Source: Candidatus Thalassarchaeaceae archaeon (GTDB lineage: Archaea; Thermoplasmatota; Poseidoniia; Poseidoniales; Thalassarchaeaceae). From it: a DNA stretch of 6,416 bases. The translations under genes and the position numbers were made by a program. Shown in pieces: positions 1-4,263 of this stretch; position 1 is the stretch's first letter, and each line of letters starts with the position of its first letter. The stretch lies in NCBI GenBank assembly GCA_030747475.1, contig JASLKO010000026.1:1-6416 (forward strand), read 5' to 3'. The notes below the pieces were generated by a model. That model was not told where the DNA came from. It did no database searches and worked only from the letters and a program-made list of their open reading frames with translations.

Positions 1-1
1 T

Positions 2-67
2 GGTAGTGCATCAGGTGCCGGCGGCTCGGACAATGTCGAAACATTTGCGATGACTGACCTAGAGTGA
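2..67 (+). CDS. C-terminal end of an upstream gene (partial at left edge)
   Basis: The reading frame is open from the window edge and closes at TGA (65-67), giving 21 codons. The peptide is Gly/Ser-rich at first (GSASGAGGS) and ends in ETFAMTDLE, which looks like a flexible, mildly acidic protein tail of the same style as the tail of the next gene. The stop lies 2 nt before the inverted repeat at 70-91 and 52 nt before the next start codon, so the two genes may be co-transcribed. The alternative frame starting at position 3 is also open but closes earlier, at 51-53, and gives a less protein-like sequence. No function can be assigned from this fragment. Confidence 0.5.
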   Translation, partial: GSASGAGGSDNVETFAMTDLE

Positions 68-69
68 GC

Positions 70-91
70 CTCACCCCCTTGGGGTGAGAAC
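70..91 (+). promoter_or_regulatory. Inverted repeat CTCACCCC/GGGGTGAG upstream of the membrane-protein gene
   Basis: CTCACCCC (70-77), a 3-nt spacer CTT, then GGGGTGAG (81-88) make a perfect 8-bp dyad, followed by AAC. There is no T-run after it, so it is a poor match to an archaeal terminator even though it directly follows a stop codon. Nearly the same element (TCACCCC, TTAA, GGGGTGCGAAC) recurs at 4209-4230 upstream of the TPR gene, in a divergent intergenic region where no gene ends. This favours an operator or an mRNA leader hairpin. It ends 28 nt before the ATG at 120, against 33 nt for the second copy. Which protein or mechanism reads it is unknown. Confidence 0.5.
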
Positions 92-119
92 GATAACCCC
101 CCTCTAACCTCCGAGTCAT

Positions 120-1940
120 ATGGAGAATAGTGGGATGGAACCCCCCTCTGCGGATAATTCCAATCTAAATGGCACCGTTTCAATGACCGATTCAGTCATT
201 GCAGGGGACGTGAACATATCCAATACAACGAAAACATACATCATTCACAATAACAAATTGCAACGTTTCAATCTCACACTGATTGTAATCGCAGTTGTAT
301 TTGCTTTGACTGGTATGCTAACCGATGCATGGAATGTCCAAGAAGCAACATTATTGGACAATTCCGCGACTATTGAACAAGGATTGGATGATCAAGTTGT
401 GACAACCTGCATTGGTGATTTATGTGATACTGAAGAACTTGATTTGATGGATACTGCAGAGAACTGTACAAAACAGATTGATGAATTGGGTGATTCAGCC
501 TCCGATGAACTCAAGACGGCGTGCAATAATTTCACAGATACTGCTAATGCAGGATTTTTGGCAATGATATTCATTTCTTTGAGCATAGCCGCATTGCTTG
601 TTTCTGTGGGCCTCTTAACCCCGATCGTTTGGTCAGGTAAAACCCCACTTTCATTCGTCAAATTCACCCCATTCCTTGGAGCGGCATTGATGGGTTTGGG
701 ATTCCTCACTTGGTATTTCATGTTACCATCGGGCACGCCAATGGGCGAAACAGATTTGGGTGAAAGTGCTTGGTTGGTGATATTTGGAATTGCAGTTGCG
801 ACATTTACAGGATTCTCTCCAATAATATTCCCACCACAATATCGTCCTTTAGGAATCGGTGTACGAGCACTTTCTGCAGATGATGAAGCAAGAGAGTTTG
901 TTATTCGAGAATCTTGTACTGGTAATCATACAATGTCACTCATTGAAGATGGACAATTATTCCGCATTTCTCGGGCACACCGTGACCATGAAAAACGGCA
1001 TGTTGAAGATTTGTTTACAACAAAAATGGAAGCGCTGCTTGGGTTTACCCATTCCAGGTTCGATTGGTTAGACAAGACCCAATATCTGTGGAACTTCATG
1101 GCAGTTGCAGGTTTGGTCTTGACCATTGTTGCCGAAGTAGACACACTCCTATTCTATTCCAATTGGTTCATTTTGTTGTTTGCCATTGGTCTAGTACTTT
1201 CTCTATTCCAGTACGCGGACCCAGAACTGCTCACTTTTGAGACCAATACAGGAAAATATCGCTTACTCATATATCGGGCGGGCTCAAATAGGCCACTAAC
1301 CAATGCGAGTATGGATCATATCGATGCAACAATGCGGACAACTCTCCGTGGAGAAGAAATCGACCCCGCCGCCCTCAATTCCATCGCGGAATCGATTGAG
1401 TCGGAAGCTATCGAGGCGCGCAGAGCCAAGGAAGAGGAAACAGCTGCACAGCAACAAGCCCTACTCGCACATCAAGCGGCCATGCAAGCACAGGCCCAAG
1501 CACAAGCAGAGATGCAAGCGCAGGCACTTGCTCAGGCCCAAGCACAAGCGACCATACAGGCACAACAAGCAACACCTCCACCGGCGCCTCAACCACAAAC
1601 TCCTGCACCCACAACACCACCTCCGGCTGCAGCCCCGACTCCGGTGCCACCAATCACAAATCCTCCACCTGTCACCCCGACCCCATCCATCCAACCGAAC
1701 ACCCCGGCGCCCACCACTCCCTCACCAGCGGCAGTACCGGCTCCGATGCCACCGCCACAGGCAATCGCACCATTGCCCCCACTACCCCCAAACCTTGACC
1801 CCGGACTAGTGTCTGGAATGGAAATTCCAACCGAAACGATTGGAGATGCACCAGAGGTTCCAATGCAAGCAGCCCCTAGGGATGAATCATTGTCGGAAGG
1901 CGAGAAAGAAGACCTTCTTTCGGATCTAGATGACGATTAG
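120..1940 (+). CDS. Six-pass membrane protein with Gln/Ala-rich and Pro-rich cytosolic tail, function unknown
   Basis: A 606-residue protein of no family I can name. ATG 120 is the first possible start: an in-frame TAA lies at 105-107 with no other start codon between. M6 and M22 are weaker alternatives. Order of parts: hydrophilic N-terminus with a DSVIAGDVNI motif (24-33); predicted membrane segments at about 50-69, 145-170, 182-202, 217-237, 324-340 and 343-363; an outer loop 70-144, acidic, with four cysteines (97, 102, 116, 135) and two N-x-T sequons (115, 137); a cytosolic loop 238-323 rich in Arg/His/Lys; after the last segment a short beta-prone stretch (TFETNTGKYRLLIYR, 372-386) that could be part of a PH-like or similar small fold; a helical Ala/Gln/Glu region about 415-483; a Pro-rich region 485-561; and an acidic end (LSDLDDD). 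Positive-inside charge bias puts both termini in the cytosol. The gene converges with its minus-strand neighbour and overlaps it by 4 bp. No catalytic motif is visible. The coding call is firm; the role (envelope-associated scaffold or adaptor) is inference. Confidence 0.9.
   Translation: MENSGMEPPSADNSNLNGTVSMTDSVIAGDVNISNTTKTYIIHNNKLQRFNLTLIVIAVVFALTGMLTDAWNVQEATLLDNSATIEQGLDDQVVTTCIGDLCDTEELDLMDTAENCTKQIDELGDSASDELKTACNNFTDTANAGFLAMIFISLSIAALLVSVGLLTPIVWSGKTPLSFVKFTPFLGAALMGLGFLTWYFMLPSGTPMGETDLGESAWLVIFGIAVATFTGFSPIIFPPQYRPLGIGVRALSADDEAREFVIRESCTGNHTMSLIEDGQLFRISRAHRDHEKRHVEDLFTTKMEALLGFTHSRFDWLDKTQYLWNFMAVAGLVLTIVAEVDTLLFYSNWFILLFAIGLVLSLFQYADPELLTFETNTGKYRLLIYRAGSNRPLTNASMDHIDATMRTTLRGEEIDPAALNSIAESIESEAIEARRAKEEETAAQQQALLAHQAAMQAQAQAQAEMQAQALAQAQAQATIQAQQATPPPAPQPQTPAPTTPPPAAAPTPVPPITNPPPVTPTPSIQPNTPAPTTPSPAAVPAPMPPPQAIAPLPPLPPNLDPGLVSGMEIPTETIGDAPEVPMQAAPRDESLSEGEKEDLLSDLDDD
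1481..1571 (+). repeat. Imperfect CAAGC/CAGGC short repeats encoding a Gln-Ala tract
   Basis: This stretch encodes alternating Gln and Ala (about residues 455-483) with occasional Met, Glu, Leu and Thr. At the DNA level a 17-bp direct repeat, CAGGCCCAAGCACAAGC, occurs at 1491-1507 and 1533-1549. A second pair, ATGCAAGC[A/G]CAGGC, occurs at 1482-1495 and 1512-1525. The pattern suggests local slippage or duplication. The product is expected to be an extended helix or a disordered linker between the membrane part and the Pro-rich tail. Confidence 0.7.
1599..1802 (+). repeat. Tandem duplication of a 34-codon Pro-rich unit
   Basis: Residues 494-527 and 528-561 of the membrane protein align as two adjacent 34-residue units, beginning TPAPTTPPPAAAPTPVPP and TPAPTTPSPAAVPAPMPP. 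The first 18 positions are nearly identical in protein but differ at many third codon positions; the second halves have drifted. This looks like an old in-frame tandem duplication. Two copies fit a flexible spacer or a pair of binding sites for a proline-recognising partner, but neither is shown by the sequence. Confidence 0.6.
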
Positions 1941-4129
1941 GATTCCACAGGTTCTGGAACCTGTATAGATGCACTTGGTAGCATCACAGATTTCTCGAGA
2001 CGCTTGATGATTAATTTCAACCCATCCAAATCATCGACATCAGGCAACTTGAAATTGTCTTGTTCCAAAGGCATTGCAGCACCTGGCCCAGGAATATCAG
2101 CCAAGCGCTCACCAAGTGCCCTTGCATCATTCAACAACCCATCCCCACTCGATGCATGTCGTCTAGATAGGCGCTCAGCAGTCCAACTTTCCAACTTCTT
2201 TGCAATTGGCCTTAGATCTGCAAATAAGGCCTGATGTTCGATTGAATCTCGATTAATCAAAATGTTTGCAATTCTGGCCATTCGTTGTACGCGAACATCC
2301 AGAGGTGGCGTAAATGAGTTTGAATCAATTTCATCTACCCCAAACAATTCTAGCAATTTCTTTGAAGATGGGACGACATCACCACCTTCACCATCGTCTT
2401 CCAATTCATCAACATCTTCAGATTGTATGCTGTCTGAGTCCGATGAAGCATTTTCATGTTGCTCATGGTTTTCAATCATCTTCGAATCAACATTCTCTTT
2501 TTGAACATCAATTAATTTCTTTTCAATTTGGACTTCCAAATCAGTAATTTCTTGATTAATTTCTTGTGAAAACTGTATAGGCTTTTTCTTGACAACAGGA
2601 ATGAGTGTGGGGAGTTTCTTCACAGCTCTAGGCTTCGATAAATTTGGCTTGTAAGGTTCACTTATTAAATTAGAAATCGTGGCCTCATACATGGCCAAAT
2701 CCAAAGTTCTTGAATCTAAATCCGATGGCCATACATGTTCAAGATTCATTTTGGCATTGTTCAGATAGTGGCGATGCCGCTCTCTGCGTTTCGTCGCCAA
2801 GTTCAACCAATCTTGTACGGCCGACACCACATCCATTCCGACAGACCGGCTTCGCAATTTCTGGAGCCAATTTTCAACATCACCCTCCCCGTCAATTGAG
2901 GTATCCAGCGATTCTAATCTGTTTATATTTCCAATCACGAGATCGATGAATGGTTGTTGATCATCCAATTCTTGTAGAACTGCTCTAGGTTCACTTGCAA
3001 CAAGTGGTGCCCAGTATGAGATGTCGATTCCATTAGAATTCCATTTCTCAAGTCTAGAATTACAGTCCGATTTGGCACCGTCTGTTTTCGCTTGTAGTCC
3101 CTGCAATAACACATCAAGTGCATCAACAGCTCCAAGATGCCCCAACGTTCGTTCTGCCAATGCCCTATATTCTGGCCATTGATACAAATGCGGTTCGATT
3201 TGTGTCCAAATCAATCGCATGGACTCGATTTGATCGCTGATCTCAGGTAAACGAACCTCCCAAGTTAGCATTTCGTTCGCAAGAAGTGGCAATGTGGCAG
3301 GTATTGTGAACCCTTCAGATTGCCAAGCAGCAATTCTTGATTCTACGACATAGAGCCTTTGTGACAGGTCATCTGAACACGCATCAATTTCTGATTTGAT
3401 GCGATTAACCCCATCCTCATTCGCCGTACTTTGGGCCCTTGAAATACCGTTCATCAATCGCTCAGCAATATTGCGTCCAAAAGGCCGAATATCATTTTCA
3501 ATCTTCCTTTTGCATCGTGATAATATTGCATCCAATTCATAGATTCTTTCTGCTTCACTGAATTGTTCTTCAATCGTACCCGCCTCTATCTTGCCTAAAT
3601 CCCAACCGTGTTCACGAAGCATCTCAAGCATGCCTTCCAATGCCTCTACCCGCCTCCTCTGTCGTCTTTCGATTTCGAGCAGAACCGGTTCAATATCTCG
3701 AGTAGGAGATGCCCCCTCAATCATTGAAAGGATTCGTGGAGAGCCCATGACAATAGCATCATCGATTGCATCCAATCGCTCAAGAACATGTGTCAATTCT
3801 AACGATCTTCCTTCGCTTGACCAAGTTGCCCGCAACCTTTCTGCGAGAATGACCCATGGCCGATGGCGCCTCAACAATCCACTCAATTCAATATCTACAG
3901 AATTCGCATCCATTGGATTGGTTAATTGAGATAATAATCGCTGTCGTTCATCACTTCGATGCTCAGGTAAATCCAATACTTTCACACGCACTTTCGCCGC
4001 GTATTCAACCATTTCCTCCAGCCGTAACATTTCTTCACTGGCCAAATCGCCAGTTGGTGCAACAACATCAAATCCACGATTTCGAAGGGCCTTAATTCGT
4101 GATTCGAATTGCCCCTCTTCATCACCCAT
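1937..4129 (-). CDS. Large soluble helical-repeat protein, function unknown
   Basis: A 730-residue protein with no signal peptide, membrane segment or enzyme motif that I recognise. The start ATG (4129-4127) is the first possible one, since an in-frame TGA lies at 4147-4145. A GAGG 8 nt upstream of it could serve as ribosome binding site. Residues 1-450 are almost wholly helical and contain a degenerate repeat, R-[IL]-x2-[WL]-x3-G-[FWI]-[DT]-[VLI], with the glycine at 19, 107, 175, 273, 367 and, more weakly, 431. Residues 494-517 are basic and Pro/Val-rich (VKKLP, VVKKKP); about 520-545 is a short coiled coil; 552-585 is very acidic and Ser/Asp/Glu-rich; 588-718 looks like a separate helical domain (KKLLELFGVDEI, then RVQRMARIANILI and LRPIAKKLESW). 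The stop codon TAA (1939-1937) overlaps the stop of the convergent membrane-protein gene. The gene is divergent from the TPR gene across 134 bp. A cytosolic scaffold or partner of a membrane complex is my best inference; a nucleic-acid or cytoskeletal role cannot be excluded. Confidence 0.9.
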   Translation of the reverse strand: MGDEEGQFESRIKALRNRGFDVVAPTGDLASEEMLRLEEMVEYAAKVRVKVLDLPEHRSDERQRLLSQLTNPMDANSVDIELSGLLRRHRPWVILAERLRATWSSEGRSLELTHVLERLDAIDDAIVMGSPRILSMIEGASPTRDIEPVLLEIERRQRRRVEALEGMLEMLREHGWDLGKIEAGTIEEQFSEAERIYELDAILSRCKRKIENDIRPFGRNIAERLMNGISRAQSTANEDGVNRIKSEIDACSDDLSQRLYVVESRIAAWQSEGFTIPATLPLLANEMLTWEVRLPEISDQIESMRLIWTQIEPHLYQWPEYRALAERTLGHLGAVDALDVLLQGLQAKTDGAKSDCNSRLEKWNSNGIDISYWAPLVASEPRAVLQELDDQQPFIDLVIGNINRLESLDTSIDGEGDVENWLQKLRSRSVGMDVVSAVQDWLNLATKRRERHRHYLNNAKMNLEHVWPSDLDSRTLDLAMYEATISNLISEPYKPNLSKPRAVKKLPTLIPVVKKKPIQFSQEINQEITDLEVQIEKKLIDVQKENVDSKMIENHEQHENASSDSDSIQSEDVDELEDDGEGGDVVPSSKKLLELFGVDEIDSNSFTPPLDVRVQRMARIANILINRDSIEHQALFADLRPIAKKLESWTAERLSRRHASSGDGLLNDARALGERLADIPGPGAAMPLEQDNFKLPDVDDLDGLKLIIKRLEKSVMLPSASIQVPEPVES
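2375..2650 (-). other. Charge-segregated linker of the helical-repeat protein
   Basis: This encodes residues 494-585. The first part is basic with prolines (KPRAVKKLP, VVKKKP) and has no acidic residue from 494 to 517. It is followed by a short helical stretch and then an acidic run with clustered Ser, Asp and Glu (ASSDSDSIQSEDVDELEDDG). It separates the repeat region from the C-terminal helical domain and is probably disordered at both ends. Confidence 0.6.
2780..4099 (-). other. Degenerate protein repeat region of the helical-repeat protein
   Basis: This encodes residues 11-450. Clear copies are RIKALRNRGFDV (11-22), RLRATWSSEGRSL (98-110), LEMLREHGWDL (168-178), RIAAWQSEGFTI (265-276) and RLEKWNSNGIDI (359-370); LRSRSVGMDVV (425-435) is a weaker sixth. 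Glycine-to-glycine spacing runs from about 64 to 98 residues, so each unit probably spans several helices, with the motif as a conserved helix end and turn. I recall similar L/W-x3-G-aromatic-D/E segments in archaeal coiled-coil proteins but cannot name a family. Confidence 0.55.
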
Positions 4130-4142
4130 GCCCCTCGCCTCA

Positions 4143-4149
4143 TCTCACC
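4143..4149 (-). promoter_or_regulatory. GGTGAGA element upstream of the helical-repeat gene
   Basis: Read on the minus strand, GGTGAGA ends 13 nt before the ATG. GGTGA is complementary to the archaeal 16S rRNA 3' end, but the spacing is longer than usual for a ribosome binding site. The closer GAGG (8 nt from the ATG) is the better candidate. The same heptamer precedes the other two genes of the window. Confidence 0.35.
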
Positions 4150-4208
4150 GAGACCACTAACGGCTATTCAACCTCCGGCCGAAAAAATCCCCTTGTAAAA
4201 ACAGCACA

Positions 4209-4230
4209 TCACCCCTTAAGGGGTGCGAAC
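4209..4230 (+). promoter_or_regulatory. Second copy of the TCACCCC/GGGGTG element, upstream of the TPR gene
   Basis: The core CACCCCTTAAGGGGTG (4210-4225) is a perfect 16-bp palindrome. With flanks it reads TCACCCC, TTAA, GGGGTGCGAAC and matches the copy at 71-91 at all seven bases of the left arm and ten of eleven bases on the right, differing in the spacer. No gene ends nearby, since both neighbours start here, so it is not a terminator. It ends 33 nt before the TPR start codon. A dimeric transcription factor site or a leader RNA hairpin are both possible. Confidence 0.55.
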
Positions 4231-4239
4231 CACTCAAAA

Positions 4240-4246
4240 GGTGAGA
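4240..4246 (+). promoter_or_regulatory. GGTGAGA element upstream of the TPR gene
   Basis: GGTGAGA ends 17 nt before ATG 4264. It contains the archaeal Shine-Dalgarno core GGTGA, but the spacing is longer than the usual 5-10 nt, so use as a ribosome binding site is doubtful unless the leader folds. Confidence 0.35.
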
Positions 4247-4263
4247 AAGTCCGCTACCCCTTA

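Larger units (their letters stand above)
4130..4263. promoter_or_regulatory. Divergent intergenic region between helical-repeat and TPR genes
   Basis: The 134 bp between two outward-facing start codons must hold the promoters of both genes. Two A-rich blocks, 4182-4187 (AAAAAA) and 4196-4201 (AAAAAA), are the only AT-rich patches. The first lies about 55 nt before the minus-strand ATG and the second about 65 nt before the plus-strand ATG. If they act as TATA-like elements, with initiation about 26 nt downstream, each gene would have a leader of roughly 30-40 nt, and the palindrome at 4209-4230 would sit between TATA and initiation site of the TPR gene, a classic position for repression. This TATA placement is a guess: neither block matches the archaeal consensus well. 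Confidence 0.4.

Noticed and set aside
3..53. Alternative reading frame at the left edge (ends at TGA 51-53)
   Set aside because: It is shorter and less protein-like than the frame ending at 67, which has a Gly/Ser-rich acidic tail in keeping with neighbouring proteins.
70..91. Inverted repeat as terminator of the upstream gene
   Set aside because: No T-run follows it and a near-identical copy exists in a divergent intergenic region, so a regulatory role is preferred, though not proven.
1303..1809. 168-codon plus-strand frame rich in Arg, His and Pro, plus three minus-strand frames (1408-1653, 1461-1694, 1672-1863)
   Set aside because: They are other-frame shadows of the C-rich Gln/Ala/Pro-coding segment of the membrane-protein gene; their composition simply mirrors the repeats.
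3591..4095. Plus-strand frames of 112 and 79 codons opposite the helical-repeat gene
   Set aside because: Ser/Arg-rich shadow translations, with no initiation signal and full overlap with a well-supported gene.
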